DNA from: Acetivibrio mesophilus
GTDB lineage: Bacteria; Bacillota; Clostridia; Acetivibrionales; Acetivibrionaceae
Reading direction: 5' to 3'
Length of the DNA stretch: 64,000 bases
NCBI RefSeq assembly: GCF_004102745.1
Contig: NZ_RLII01000002.1
Coordinates: forward strand, 62,001-126,000
Shown here in pieces: positions 47,021-56,187 of this stretch. The notes under the pieces were generated by a model. The model ran no database searches. It was not told the DNA's origin and was given only the letters and a program-made list of their open reading frames with translations. Made by a program: the position numbers and the translations under genes. The stretch's first letter is position 1, and each line of letters starts with the position of its first letter.

Positions 47021-47128
47021 TATAGTCCATTATATAGTCCATATGTACCAAGCTCATGGGAGACTATATAGTATTTATCGACAATTTCCATGAGTCTCTG
47101 AACCTATCAGCAAGAAAATATGCTGATA
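47021..47128. repeat. Cluster of short direct and inverted repeats between GNAT and NlpC/P60 genes
   Basis: Two direct copies of TATAGTCCAT (47021-47030 and 47033-47042), an inverse GACTATAT at 47062, CTCATGG (47053-47059) facing CCATGAG (47088-47094), and TATCAGCA/TGCTGATA (47105-47112 and 47121-47128). No run of T follows, so a simple terminator is not evident. A 76-codon frame across this region (46861-47091) contains the NlpC promoter and is not supported as a gene. Confidence 0.45.
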
Positions 47129-47177
47129 ATTTGAAATAATAAAGTATTGTTGGTGAAACTTCTACTATCTATGATGT

Positions 47178-47702
47178 TTATATTTCTCTACACATAATTA
47201 CTATGTTCTCACATTTATTCTTAGAACTATAATCTCTTTTTATCTTTTTTACTGTCCTAAAGCTCTGTTGCTTCCAGAAAAGCATTCCTTTAATGTTCTC
47301 TTCTGCTACCGAAAGATACACACTGTCCGCCTTGCTGCATTTCTTCATATGCTCAATAAGCAGATTCACCGTTTTTCTGCCATATCCCTTTCTTTGAAAT
47401 CCCGGGTCTATTAATATGGAATTAATCCATGCCGACGAATTTCCATCACTTTTCAACTGACCTTTTAGGACGCCGATCATTTCACCTGATGCTCGTATGT
47501 ATATTCCCGCAAAAAACTCTTTTGAAGAAGCCCGACTTATTAAATATCTGCTTAACATTTCCCTAAGGGTTATGGGCTCATAAATACCTGTAGCAAAAGA
47601 GAAATCATTAATATTATTGTACCATTTTAACAAATGCGGCAAATCGTCTATTTTTAGATCTCTAAGGTATATTTCCCTACCGTCAATGTTTAAAGGATAC
47701 AT
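47178..47702 (-). CDS. GNAT-family N-acetyltransferase
   Basis: A 174-residue RimJ/RimL-like acetyltransferase. The acetyl-CoA loop is FQRKGYGRKTVNLL (about 99-112), with a strand SAWINSILIDPG before it and ENIKGMLFWKQQSF after it. GGGGG ribosome site before ATG. The substrate cannot be told; it stands alone. Confidence 0.85.
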   Translation of the reverse strand: MYPLNIDGREIYLRDLKIDDLPHLLKWYNNINDFSFATGIYEPITLREMLSRYLISRASSKEFFAGIYIRASGEMIGVLKGQLKSDGNSSAWINSILIDPGFQRKGYGRKTVNLLIEHMKKCSKADSVYLSVAEENIKGMLFWKQQSFRTVKKIKRDYSSKNKCENIVIMCREI

Positions 47703-48111
47703 TAGGCCCCCTCAACAATCCATTAAGAATAAAAATACATATCTCCACATATTATATATTTCTTCATAATCAACTGAAAATCCTTTAAAAAATCCTTAAA
47801 AAGTGCTTTTTTTTGCGATTTGGAAATACATCTTATATAAAATACATAAAATCTTATCTTTCGATTTGTAATATTTTCACCAAAAAACAAGACCTGTTTT
47901 TCTTAATTATTGTTCAGTTTACCAGTTAACTAAAGTACATAGATGTAATATACTAATAATGTACTTAAAAAACTTTTTTAACATACTTTTTCCTCTATAC
48001 ATTAATATATACCTGCGGCGTAGTTAATTAGCTGCAGTTTTTTGTTTAAAACTTTAAGCAAGCTCCTTAAATTAATATAAATAGAAAAGAAAAACGATGA
48101 TATGAAATAAA
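47703..48111 (+). other. Gene-free gap with a possible orphan small RNA (plus strand)
   Basis: No protein gene is supported between the GNAT and thiC genes. On the plus strand TTGCGA (47813-47818) and TATAAA (47836-47841) are 17 bases apart. About 170 bases on, CTGCGGC (48013-48019) pairs with GCTGCAG (48031-48037, one mismatch) and is followed by TTTTTT. In between, AGTACAT and ATGTACT form a further hairpin near 47934-47967. Together these could make an RNA of about 195 bases starting near 47848. No known RNA family was recognised. The 3' part of the gap holds the thiC terminator. Confidence 0.3.
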
Positions 48112-48130
48112 CAAGGGGTTATCCCCCTTG
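48112..48130 (-). terminator. Terminator of the thi operon
   Basis: On the minus strand CAAGGGG pairs with CCCCTTG (five-base loop), followed by TTTATTT, 47 bases after the thiC stop. Confidence 0.75.
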
Positions 48131-48176
48131 CCCCCTTGATTTTTCATTCCTCGGAAAAAATTCTATATTTTTCGCT

Positions 48177-49475
48177 TCAAAGAATATTTATATTTTCACC
48201 TTTAAGAGCCTTGTTTGTGTTCCTTATGGCACACATCTTGCCACACATGGTGCAGGTATCTTCATCTTCAGGTATTGAGCTTTTTCGATACTTCTCTGCT
48301 TTTTCGTTATCTATCGCAAGTTCAAACATCCTGTTCCAGTCAAGGTTTTTCCTTGCCTCGCTCATCCGGTAATCCCAATCTCTGGCACCCTTAATACCCT
48401 TTGCTATATCAGCTGCATGGGCCGCAATCCTGGCCGCTATAATTCCCTCCTTCATATCATCTATATCCGGCAGTCTCAGATGCTCTGCAGGAGTAACATA
48501 ACATAGAAAATCCGCACCGCTTGCAGCTGCAATAGCTCCACCAATAGCACTGGTTATGTGGTCATATCCCGGAGCAATATCCGTAACAATCGGTCCTAAA
48601 ACATAGAAAGGCGCACCATGGCAAAGCCTTTTTTCCAAAACCATATTTGCCGCAATTTCGTTTATTGCCATATGTCCCGGGCCCTCAATCATAACCTGTA
48701 CGTTATTATCCCATGCTCTTTTTGTAAGCTCCCCTAAAACAATAAGCTCCTGTATCTGCGCCGCATCGGTGGAATCATTTATGCTTCCCGGTCTTAATGC
48801 ATCCCCAAGACTTATAGTCACATCATACTTTTCAAATATCTGAAGAAGTCTGTCATATTGTTCGTAGAAGGGGTTTTCATTTCCTGTAAGCTCCATCCAT
48901 GCAAATATCAAAGATCCCCCTCGCGATACGATATTGGTAAGTCTTCCGTTTTCTTTAAATCTCCTGGCGGTTTCCCGATTAATACCGGCATGTATTGTCA
49001 TAAAATCGACACCGTCTTCGGCATGCTTTTCGACAACCTCAAAAAACTCTTCAGCAGTAATGTCCCTAAGATCCTTATCATAAAACCCAACTGCATCATA
49101 TACCGGCACAGTACCTATCATTGCAGGAGACATTTCCACAAGCTGCTGCCTAAACTCCCTTGTTTTGCCGTAAGAACTCAAATCCATTATTGCCTCTGCT
49201 TTAAGCTCAATTGCCTTTTTAGCCTTTTCGAATTCAGATTCAAAATTACAGCAATCTTTTGATATTCCTAGATTAACGTTGATTTTTGTCCTTAAACCTT
49301 CTCCTATCCCCTCAGGGACAAGATTTTTGTGGTTCTTGTTTGCCGGTATAATCACCTTGCCTAGGGCAACAAGCTTTAGCAATTCTTCAACTTTTATATC
49401 CTCTTTTTGTGCCACTATTTTCATTTCATCGGTTATTATTCCTTTTTTTGCAGCATCCATCTGAGTTGTATACAT
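48177..49475 (-). CDS. thiC: Phosphomethylpyrimidine synthase ThiC
   Basis: Radical-SAM enzyme that rearranges aminoimidazole ribotide to hydroxymethylpyrimidine phosphate. 432 residues, with the C-terminal cluster motif CTMCGKMC (about 412) that binds the 4Fe-4S cluster and with the family stretches [13 protein letters not shown] and [13 protein letters not shown]. Short form lacking the extra N-terminal domain of plant and proteobacterial ThiC. AGGAG ribosome site; last gene of the operon, five bases after thiE. Confidence 0.97.
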   Translation of the reverse strand: MYTTQMDAAKKGIITDEMKIVAQKEDIKVEELLKLVALGKVIIPANKNHKNLVPEGIGEGLRTKINVNLGISKDCCNFESEFEKAKKAIELKAEAIMDLSSYGKTREFRQQLVEMSPAMIGTVPVYDAVGFYDKDLRDITAEEFFEVVEKHAEDGVDFMTIHAGINRETARRFKENGRLTNIVSRGGSLIFAWMELTGNENPFYEQYDRLLQIFEKYDVTISLGDALRPGSINDSTDAAQIQELIVLGELTKRAWDNNVQVMIEGPGHMAINEIAANMVLEKRLCHGAPFYVLGPIVTDIAPGYDHITSAIGGAIAAASGADFLCYVTPAEHLRLPDIDDMKEGIIAARIAAHAADIAKGIKGARDWDYRMSEARKNLDWNRMFELAIDNEKAEKYRKSSIPEDEDTCTMCGKMCAIRNTNKALKGENINIL

Positions 49476-49480
49476 TTTTA

Positions 49481-50551
49481 TTAAACTCCTCTCGAAATCT
49501 TTGATTTTACTCTGCGAATTATCTCTTCAATATCCTCTGCACCTACAATCTCGGTAACCATAGCTATACATCCTGCTCCCCGGGCCAAAACCTCACCCAT
49601 GTTGTGCTCCTTTATACCACCTATGGCGACATAGGGAATCCTTATGTTTTTTATCACATAGTCAAGATACTCAAGCCCCACAGGTTCACAGACATCGTCT
49701 TTGGTATACGTTCTATAAAGAGGACCCACACCTATATAATCAGCTCCGCGCCTTGCCGCATCCTCTGCCTGCTCCGGAGAATGAGTGGATATCCCTATAA
49801 TCATTTCCTCACCCACAAGCTCTCTTACCCTTTCTATAGGAAGATCATCCTGTCCTATATGCACTCCGTCGGCCTTCACCATCATTGCCATATCAATATT
49901 GTCGTTCACAATAAATGTAACACCCGAAGCTAAAGTCATTTCCCTTATTTTTAGGCATTCATTGTATTTTTCCAGAAGACTCTTCTTCTTTTCTCTATAC
50001 TGAATTACTTTTACTCCGGCCTTTATCATCTTCTCAACCACCTCAATATTGCCGCGCCCCTTCGAATGTTCTTCCGACGTAATGCAATAAAGTCCGGTAA
50101 TTATTTCATTCAATTTGCTCCTCAATCCATTTTTGTCAATCATGACTTTAAAATACTCCTTTTCAAGGCCATATACCTCAAACCTGTAGCCTTCATATAA
50201 TTTGGAAAGCTCATTTTCTTTAAGAACCTTGAGGCTCTCCTCTATAGTCCTTAAAGCCTCCTGAATCCGCTTGAAATTGGCTTGGGCAAGCTCAGTAAGC
50301 GAATTTTTCATGTCAATATCGAGTTCCAATGATGTTTTTAAGCCCACATCATTCACCGAATCCCTGCTTTTTATAAGGTTTGGGATCAGCTTTGAGACAT
50401 TCTTTCTTACATCATGCCTCAATTCCTTAAGCCTTTTTGAAAAAAGTCTGTCATTGTAATAGAACCTTGCCAGATCTTCCAAAACCCTGAGCCCCTCCGA
50501 CGCTCTGTTTACATTGGCATCCAGCACCCTATAAAGATTATCCAACCCCAT
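49481..50551 (-). CDS. thiE: ThiD2-ThiE fusion: HMP-P kinase domain plus thiamine-phosphate synthase
   Basis: About 356 residues. Residues 1-135 match the ThiD2 domain ([20 protein letters not shown]), known from cyanobacteria and other bacteria as a monofunctional HMP-P kinase that stands in for ThiD. Residues 150-356 are Thi[32 protein letters not shown] (in part), IGISTHS and [13 protein letters not shown]. It therefore carries out the last two pyrimidine-side steps in one chain. Start: ATG 50551, overlapping thiF by 14 bases; GAGGTG sits closer to ideal for a TTG at 50545, so the true start may be two codons later. Confidence 0.92.
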   Translation of the reverse strand: MGLDNLYRVLDANVNRASEGLRVLEDLARFYYNDRLFSKRLKELRHDVRKNVSKLIPNLIKSRDSVNDVGLKTSLELDIDMKNSLTELAQANFKRIQEALRTIEESLKVLKENELSKLYEGYRFEVYGLEKEYFKVMIDKNGLRSKLNEIITGLYCITSEEHSKGRGNIEVVEKMIKAGVKVIQYREKKKSLLEKYNECLKIREMTLASGVTFIVNDNIDMAMMVKADGVHIGQDDLPIERVRELVGEEMIIGISTHSPEQAEDAARRGADYIGVGPLYRTYTKDDVCEPVGLEYLDYVIKNIRIPYVAIGGIKEHNMGEVLARGAGCIAMVTEIVGAEDIEEIIRRVKSKISRGV

Positions 50552-51185
50552 CACCTCTTCTAAAGTTAGAATCCCTATCATCATTAATAAAATAGCTCAA
50601 AATCAAATCTGCCTGTTTTGCAGCGGCAATATTAACTCTGGGAGAAATGGGAGGTACGCCTTCTGTAACCTCATTCACAAAATCCCCGATTATGTAAAAC
50701 TTATCATTCATCTGGCGAATTCTTATTTCATCACTGTTTCCCCAACCAGCAAGTCCTGACGCACAGACAAAGAACTTTCCCGACGAAGAAAAACTCTCCA
50801 CCATCATGATTTTGCACTCCACCTTGTCGAAGGCCTCCACCACAGCATCACAGTCATCAAACAGCATCCTGGCATTATTTTTATCAACCCTTTGCTGTAT
50901 TGCCTCTATCCTGATATCAGGGTTGATTCTTGATAGATTCTCCTTTAAAGCCAAAACCTTGGGATACCCCAATTGGTCCATGAAGAAAAATTGCCTGTTC
51001 AGATTGGATGACTCCACCAAGTCAAAATCCACTATTTTGAAATATTTAAAACCGCTTCTTACAAGATGTAAAGCACAATTAGATCCCAGTCCTCCAGCCC
51101 CAGCAATCCCTACCTTGACTTTACTAAGTCTTTGAAGCCTTTCCTTGCCGAGATAGGACATAAGCCCTTTTTCAAATTCATTCAT
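50538..51185 (-). CDS. thiF: ThiF-family adenylyltransferase for ThiS
   Basis: A 215-residue E1-like protein starting at ATG 51185 (GGAGG upstream). Nucleotide-binding motif GIAGAGGLGSNCA, the Arg-containing SSNLNRQFFF and DKVECK are seen. It would activate the C-terminal Gly-Gly of ThiS. It is shorter than MoeB and shows no CxxC zinc pairs, like the small clostridial ThiF group. Confidence 0.92.
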   Translation of the reverse strand: MNEFEKGLMSYLGKERLQRLSKVKVGIAGAGGLGSNCALHLVRSGFKYFKIVDFDLVESSNLNRQFFFMDQLGYPKVLALKENLSRINPDIRIEAIQQRVDKNNARMLFDDCDAVVEAFDKVECKIMMVESFSSSGKFFVCASGLAGWGNSDEIRIRQMNDKFYIIGDFVNEVTEGVPPISPRVNIAAAKQADLILSYFINDDRDSNFRRGDGVG

Positions 51186-51203
51186 AAATACCTCCAAAAC
51201 TCT

Positions 51204-52307
51204 CTATATTGCTTGCCAATCTTTAAATACCGGCTGATAACCCTTGCTGTAAATCATTTCCTTCATCTCTTCCACATTTCGCTTGTCGCTAATATCAAAC
51301 TGTCCCTCGCTTTTATTCTCAAGGCTATGTCCCCCAACCTCGGTACTTGACGCTGCAGACATTTTGGTAACTCCCAGACCTATAAGATTGTTCCTCAGCC
51401 TCTCACTCTCCCTTGTGGAAATTGTTATCCCCGCCCTTGGCATAAATAACCTATAGGATATCATTATCTGTACCAGATCCCTGTCCTCCACCTTGCAGTC
51501 AGGCATAAAACTTCCACAATGAGGCCTTATTCTCGGAAGGGATAAGCTTATTTCTACATCCGTATATTTGTCTTGGAGATAATCCGCATGAATTCCTGCG
51601 TAAAATGCTTCTGTTCGCCAGTCATGAAGTCCAAACAGGGCACCGATATTTACACTTCGCATCGATGCTCTACACGCCCTTTCCGGTGCATCAATCCTGT
51701 GTAAGTAATTTCTTTTGGGACCCTTTAAATGGAGCATCTTATATTTTTCTTCGTTATATACCTCCTGATAGAGGGTAATACCATCAACGCCGGCATCTAT
51801 AAGCTGAACATACTCATTTTCCTCAAGAGGATAGACCTCTATTGATATGGATCTAAAATACTTTCGAAGGATTTTGACACATTCTTTTATGTATTGAACA
51901 GAACTTTCCTTTCGAGATTCTCCTGTTAGGATGAGAATATGTCTAAGACCCGTAGATGAAATTGCCTTGGCCTCTTTTTCAACCTCTTCTAAAGTGAGTT
52001 TTCTTCTCTTTATACTGTTGGTTATATTAAAACCGCAATATACGCACTGATTTACACAATAATTTGCAAGATACATCGGTGTGTACAGGAATATGACCTT
52101 TCCAAAATTCTGTAATGTAAGCTTCTTTGCTTTTTGAGCCAGAGGTTCCAGGTAATTTGCTGCTTTTTCTGAAAGAAGCATTAGAAAATCAAGCTCTGTA
52201 AGCCTGTCTTTATTCATTATGTTGACAATATCTCGGTCGGTTACCTTATTGAAAAAACCTTCAAAATCAAAATTCTTGTACTCCAGATACCTTTCATAAA
52301 AGCTCAT
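51204..52307 (-). CDS. thiH: 2-iminoacetate synthase ThiH (tyrosine lyase)
   Basis: Radical-SAM enzyme that splits tyrosine to dehydroglycine and p-cresol; anaerobes use it instead of the oxygen-dependent ThiO. 367 residues with the cluster motif [10 protein letters not shown] (about 85) and [13 protein letters not shown]. It lies between thiG and thiF in the operon. Confidence 0.96.
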   Translation of the reverse strand: MSFYERYLEYKNFDFEGFFNKVTDRDIVNIMNKDRLTELDFLMLLSEKAANYLEPLAQKAKKLTLQNFGKVIFLYTPMYLANYCVNQCVYCGFNITNSIKRRKLTLEEVEKEAKAISSTGLRHILILTGESRKESSVQYIKECVKILRKYFRSISIEVYPLEENEYVQLIDAGVDGITLYQEVYNEEKYKMLHLKGPKRNYLHRIDAPERACRASMRSVNIGALFGLHDWRTEAFYAGIHADYLQDKYTDVEISLSLPRIRPHCGSFMPDCKVEDRDLVQIMISYRLFMPRAGITISTRESERLRNNLIGLGVTKMSAASSTEVGGHSLENKSEGQFDISDKRNVEEMKEMIYSKGYQPVFKDWQAI

Positions 52308-52348
52308 GATTCATTCCCCATTTACTATGCAAATAATTTATTATCCTA

Positions 52349-53116
52349 TCATGCAAGGAACCCTGTAAGAGGCGATGAAGCTTCTGCGTATTCCTTTACC
52401 GGACCTGTGCCGGAAAGAAAGGCTTTTCTTCCAGCCATGACCGCATTGGCAAAAGCTTCGGCCATTACTACAGGGTCTCCTGCTGTGGCAATAGCTGTAT
52501 TTACCAAAACGGCTGCTGCGCCAATCTCCATAGCTTCACAGGCCTCAGATGGTTTTCCTATCCCGGCATCCACTATCACAGGAATATCAATTTCATGAAT
52601 CAGGATTTTCACCATTTCCCTGGTCCTAAGTCCTTTATTGGTCCCTATCGGAGCCCCCAACGGCATTACTGCAGCAGCACCTGCATCTTTTAGTCTTCTA
52701 GCATCCATAAGGTCAGGATTGATATAAGGAAGCACCGTAAACCCCTCTCGGACAAGCATCTCAGTTGCCCTTATAGTTTCCATGTTGTCCGGAAGAAGAT
52801 ACCTATTGTCCGATATAACCTCAATCTTAATAAAATTGCCGCATCCTGAAGCTCTGGCAATCCTTGCAATTCTCACAGCCTCTTCGGCATTTCTTGCACC
52901 GGAGGTATTGGGCATAAGAATGCAATCCTTCGGTATGTATTTGAGCATATTTTCCTCATCAGAATCAAAGTCAATCCTTCTGAGAGCTGTAGTGACAACC
53001 TGAGCTCCTGACATCTTTATCACATCAGGAATTATACTATTTGCAGGAAATTTGCCGGTACCAATGAAAAGTCTGCTGCTAATTTCCCTGCCTCCAATCG
53101 TCAATTTGTCGTCCAT
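52349..53116 (-). CDS. thiG: Thiazole synthase ThiG
   Basis: Builds the thiazole phosphate from DXP, dehydroglycine and ThiS-thiocarboxylate. 255 residues, TIM-barrel family marks [11 protein letters not shown], the Schiff-base lysine in FIKIEVI (about 98), [13 protein letters not shown] and [23 protein letters not shown] ribosome site; five bases after thiS. Confidence 0.97.
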   Translation of the reverse strand: MDDKLTIGGREISSRLFIGTGKFPANSIIPDVIKMSGAQVVTTALRRIDFDSDEENMLKYIPKDCILMPNTSGARNAEEAVRIARIARASGCGNFIKIEVISDNRYLLPDNMETIRATEMLVREGFTVLPYINPDLMDARRLKDAGAAAVMPLGAPIGTNKGLRTREMVKILIHEIDIPVIVDAGIGKPSEACEAMEIGAAAVLVNTAIATAGDPVVMAEAFANAVMAGRKAFLSGTGPVKEYAEASSPLTGFLA

Positions 53117-53121
53117 TTATC

Positions 53122-53322
53122 TCATCCTCCCCCCACAAATCTCAATACTTCAAGTTTGTCGTTCTCCTTTAGGACGACACTATCCCATTCTTCCTTTCGA
53201 AGAACCTTCCGGTTGTATTCAATTACTATACTTTCCGGTTCAAGACCTTTGCTCTGAATCAAGTCCATAAGTGCTGTCTTTTCACCTATCTCAGTTTGTT
53301 TGCCGTTTAAAGTTATAATCAA
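53122..53322 (-). CDS. thiS: Sulfur carrier protein ThiS
   Basis: About 66 residues from TTG 53322, chosen since GGGGGTG is six bases upstream and the protein then begins IITLNGKQ as ThiS proteins do; ATG 53328 two codons earlier is the alternative. Ends in VGGG with the required terminal Gly-Gly. First gene after the TPP riboswitch. Confidence 0.9.
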   Translation of the reverse strand: MIITLNGKQTEIGEKTALMDLIQSKGLEPESIVIEYNRKVLRKEEWDSVVLKENDKLEVLRFVGGG

Positions 53323-53365
53323 TACCATCACCCCCAATAAAATTTAAATGTAATACAACTAAAAA

Positions 53366-53389
53366 ACGCCTATCCCGAAGGATAAGCGT
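53366..53389 (-). terminator. Riboswitch-controlled terminator before thiS
   Basis: On the minus strand ACGCTTATCC-TTCG-GGATAGGCGT followed by TTTTTT: a textbook intrinsic terminator between the TPP aptamer and thiS, the likely expression platform for transcription control. Confidence 0.88.
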
Positions 53390-53414
53390 CAATAGACAAA
53401 ACACAGTATTAAAA

Positions 53415-53500
53415 GCTTCCCTCCGGCAGTATTAACCGCATCAGGTTCAAAGGGTTAAGAGACAAAAATCTCTTTCTCAGCCTAACGGCACCCCTAGCAA
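53415..53500 (-). ncRNA. TPP riboswitch (THI element)
   Basis: On the minus strand the conserved blocks appear in order: GGGGTGCC, GGCTGAGA, a variable hairpin (AGAGATTTTTGTCTCT), ACCCTTTGAACCTGATGCGG split over the P4 side, and TTAATACTGCCGGAGGGAA. When TPP binds, the downstream terminator should form and shut off the thi operon. Confidence 0.96.
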
Positions 53501-53518
53501 AAATATTATTTTTTGTTC

Positions 53519-53547
53519 ATTATATACCAATGACAATAGGTTGTAAA
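53519..53547 (-). promoter_or_regulatory. Promoter of the thi operon
   Basis: On the minus strand TTTACA and TATAAT separated by 17 bases, about 15 bases before the first conserved block of the riboswitch. Confidence 0.65.
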
Positions 53548-53600
53548 GCTAAAAATATGCATTTTGGAAAATACATGATTCTATAAAATTCTATAAAATT

Positions 53601-54179
53601 CTATAGAATTTCTTCCCACAATTCATCTCTTCCCTGCTTTGTTTCGGAAGAAAAAGGGATAATTTTTATGTGTTCTTCAAGCTTTAAAGTACTGCGTATA
53701 TCCGAAATTCTCTCCTTTATTTTGGAGCGTGGCACCTTGTCAAGCTTTGTAGCCACAATCACATAGGACCTTTCCATGCTTTTTAGCCACTCATGCATAA
53801 GAATATCATCAGAAGTTGGCGAATGCCTGATATCCACCAGCAAAAATATCTTCCTTAGCTGTTTTCTTTCTGACAGATAGGTTTCAATTACATCTTTCCA
53901 ACTGGCTTTCATAGACTTTGACACCTTTGCAAAACCATATCCCGGAAGATCGACAAAATAAAGTTGATCATCAATATTGTAAAAATTTATCAACCTGGTT
54001 TTCCCCGGTGTTGCAGCAACCCTTGCGAGATTCTTCCTGTTCAACATCGCATTTATGAGTGATGACTTACCTACATTGGACCTACCCACAAAGGTAACCT
54101 CCGGTATATCATTTTTCGGATATTGGTCCGGTTTTACAGCCGTAATCTCATATCTTGCATTGTTTAAATTCAAACTCAT
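53601..54179 (-). CDS. engB: Ribosome-assembly GTPase EngB/YsxC
   Basis: A 192-residue GTPase needed for large-subunit maturation. ATG 54179 is chosen, eight bases after AAGGAG; GTG and ATG codons three and two positions earlier are alternatives. Motifs GRSNVGKSSLINAML (G1), TPGKTR (G2), DLPGYGFAK (G3) and TKLDK (G4) are intact. Confidence 0.95.
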   Translation of the reverse strand: MSLNLNNARYEITAVKPDQYPKNDIPEVTFVGRSNVGKSSLINAMLNRKNLARVAATPGKTRLINFYNIDDQLYFVDLPGYGFAKVSKSMKASWKDVIETYLSERKQLRKIFLLVDIRHSPTSDDILMHEWLKSMERSYVIVATKLDKVPRSKIKERISDIRSTLKLEEHIKIIPFSSETKQGRDELWEEIL

Positions 54180-54258
54180 CTTCATCACTCCTTATAATAA
54201 CTTGTGTATTGGCAAAATTGTAACACAAACGGTATTATAACATTTATCCGGAAAATAT

Positions 54259-55326
54259 TTAAGTACCTTTGAGATAGTTTATATACTCTTGGATCCCACC
54301 ATTAAAGATTCTGTTGATTTTATTGCCAAAAAAGCTTTGATACTTCATGGTTGCGGTTTCGCTGTTAAGAAGCACCACATCAATAGAAAGTCTCCTGTCC
54401 TTCCTATGCCGAAGCTTCAACTCACAGATTTTAAGAAGGTGCTTGAATTCATAATCTGCCTGAGGAAGTGAATACCCGATAAAAACCCACTTTTCAGAGT
54501 TTGTCAGCATATCCTCAGCTTCACCCCATATATTCGGATAGGAGTTTGCCCTGAAGGATTTTCTGTAATTTTGAGTTGCAATATGAGCTGAAACAGCATC
54601 CCCGCATATAAAGCATGGTAACTCCTCTAGAAGCTCCTTATCCGACACCCCCTTCATCTCATTGAACAACTCAAAATCAGATCTTTTAATCCCTACTTTT
54701 CTTATTGTAGACACCTTAGACATTGTATCGTTTATCAACACCCTGCAATTGTCGCAATAAAGCCAATTGCAAGATCCGTGTATCTTTACAATTTTGGTTC
54801 TTCTGCTCTCACCCCTTTCATCTTTAAAACCACGGTCTCCCGTCAGATACTTACCGCCATTGCAGTAATCAATCATTATCCCTTGGTCAATCATAGAAAT
54901 ATATTTTTCCAACACCGTATCCCAATTTAGTACCAAAAAACCCGTATGCTCAAGCCCAGCTCCAATAAAAAACCTTATGAGTTTCTCTACCTCATAGGAA
55001 TATGTGAAGCTGTCTTCTAAAATCGTGAAAATTCTATAAATTATTAACCTTTTTAAGGCGCGAAGGTGAATCGGAGAATATTTTATCCCTAAATGATGCT
55101 CTGAATTTGTAGATATATCCATACAAGTAAGCAAATCATCCAGTTCCGGGTATATATCCTTCTCAAAGCCAAATACATCCCTCATAAACCCTTCCAGCAC
55201 AAGGGAGATACCGCGTTCAAAATCGTTATTTTCTCTATCCTTTGTCAATAAAGCAGGCATTTCAGATTGTATGGGCACTCCAGAATTCTTTGAAAAGCCT
55301 GCACCAAGTATTAATGTTGTGTTCAT
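54259..55326 (-). CDS. SIR2-like NAD-binding protein
   Basis: A 355-residue stand-alone protein. The N-terminus has the SIR2 nucleotide loop LGAGFSKNSGVP, later LVLNWDTVLE (the usual T-N-Y/F-D site) and KIHGSCNWLYC, which supplies the catalytic-type His; two Cys pairs (YCDNC and CFIC, about residues 189-240) could bind zinc. The C-terminus has the FIGYSLPQADYE segment typical of SIR2-like NADases (often written GyslpD.d). Such proteins are frequent in phage-defence systems, but here no second effector or sensor gene adjoins. Deacylase activity is less likely. GGAGATGAC ribosome site. Function remains inferred. Confidence 0.78.
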   Translation of the reverse strand: MNTTLILGAGFSKNSGVPIQSEMPALLTKDRENNDFERGISLVLEGFMRDVFGFEKDIYPELDDLLTCMDISTNSEHHLGIKYSPIHLRALKRLIIYRIFTILEDSFTYSYEVEKLIRFFIGAGLEHTGFLVLNWDTVLEKYISMIDQGIMIDYCNGGKYLTGDRGFKDERGESRRTKIVKIHGSCNWLYCDNCRVLINDTMSKVSTIRKVGIKRSDFELFNEMKGVSDKELLEELPCFICGDAVSAHIATQNYRKSFRANSYPNIWGEAEDMLTNSEKWVFIGYSLPQADYEFKHLLKICELKLRHRKDRRLSIDVVLLNSETATMKYQSFFGNKINRIFNGGIQEYINYLKGT

Positions 55327-55469
55327 GTCATCTCCGTAAGTATTATTTTTTTACGTATAACCGATAAGATACATTTTTATTTTTTCATAACAATGATATA
55401 TTTATTAGATATTGATGTAATTTTTTTATCTATAATCTCCTATTACCAATTCTTCTGCCTTTTTCTTAA

Positions 55470-55498
55470 TTGATTTTGTACACATTTTATGATAAAAT
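55470..55498 (+). promoter_or_regulatory. Promoter of the 41-residue membrane peptide gene
   Basis: TTGATT and TAAAAT separated by 17 bases, 31 bases before the start codon at 55530. Confidence 0.55.
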
Positions 55499-55529
55499 TC
55501 ATTATTATTGGTGGAGGTGATAGTAAAAT

Positions 55530-55655
55530 ATGTGGCAGACATGGGTTTATTTATTTGCTGTGATTGCTATTTTGGCTCTTTCATTCTTTTTCCTTATGCG
55601 TTCTGTTGATAAAAAACTTGACGGCTTAAAAGCAAAAACAAAAAAGAAAAGATAA
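55530..55655 (+). CDS. 41-residue single-pass membrane peptide, unknown function
   Basis: Starts MWQTWVYLFAVIAILALSFF; one hydrophobic helix (about residues 4-23) is followed by a Lys-rich tail (KKLDGLKAKTKKKR). GGAGGTGA lies nine bases upstream and a promoter just before, with a perfect 14-bp inverted repeat after it, so it is a complete small transcription unit. No family was recognised. Toxin-like peptides, membrane-protein accessory subunits and holin-like peptides all share such a layout; nothing here decides. Confidence 0.65.
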   Translation: MWQTWVYLFAVIAILALSFFFLMRSVDKKLDGLKAKTKKKR

Positions 55656-55663
55656 AATTACTG

Positions 55664-55722
55664 AATAAAGCTTAAGATAATAAAACTATAGACATTTAGG
55701 TTCAGTTGTCTTAAGCTTTATT
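55664..55722. terminator. 14-bp inverted repeat after the small membrane peptide gene
   Basis: AATAAAGCTTAAGA and TCTTAAGCTTTATT are perfect inverse copies 31 bases apart. Likely a terminator, though the loop is long. Confidence 0.5.
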
Positions 55723-55792
55723 TACGTACATATTCTCACGTGGTTTTCAATTGTATACATGTCTATTATGGTCCTATTTCACTATAAAAATC

Positions 55793-55821
55793 TTGATATA
55801 AAAACCCTCAGATGCTATAAT
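55793..55821 (+). promoter_or_regulatory. Promoter of the J-like small protein gene
   Basis: TTGATA and TATAAT separated by 17 bases. The leader of about 115 bases contains a tandem ATATATAGAAAACAT repeat (about 55836-55865). Confidence 0.65.
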
Positions 55822-55941
55822 TTACTTATAATATATAGAAAACATATATATAGAAAACATAATACCAATATACGTTCTTAATATATAGATATTCATTATG
55901 ATTATATTTACATAAAGTTTTTATTAATGGGAGGAGTATTT

Positions 55942-56142
55942 ATGGAATCAACTCAACGCAACAAAGAGATGATCACAAAATTCAATGAAATTCAAGAGGA
56001 AATTTTGAGAATTGGCTGGAACGGTATAATTCAAAAGTATCACCCAGATATTAATTGTGAAGACGAGAATTCCGCCAAAACCTTCAAAATGTACAAATCC
56101 ATCTATGAGAACATGAAAAAACGCGTTATTGTTAATCCCTAG
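55942..56142 (+). CDS. Small J-domain-like protein with HPD motif
   Basis: A 66-residue protein from ATG 55942 (GGGAGGAG upstream). It reads as the middle of a DnaJ J-domain: a first helix EEILRIGWNGIIQKYHPD with the HPD motif at about 32-34, then ENSAKTFKMYKSIYENMKK as helix III. HPD is what stimulates DnaK ATPase. The helix I that starts most J-domains is short or replaced, and no client-binding domain follows. It could be a DnaK regulator or an evolutionary remnant; its own promoter and hairpin argue that it is expressed. Confidence 0.72.
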   Translation: MESTQRNKEMITKFNEIQEEILRIGWNGIIQKYHPDINCEDENSAKTFKMYKSIYENMKKRVIVNP

Positions 56143-56187
56143 TTTGCATTTTGATTAACCGGATATTTTTGGCAGGTATATAATTTA

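Noticed and set aside
46861-47091. A 76-codon frame between the GNAT and NlpC/P60 genes
   Set aside because: A perfect promoter for the NlpC/P60 gene and several repeats lie inside it; no ribosome site or known domain.
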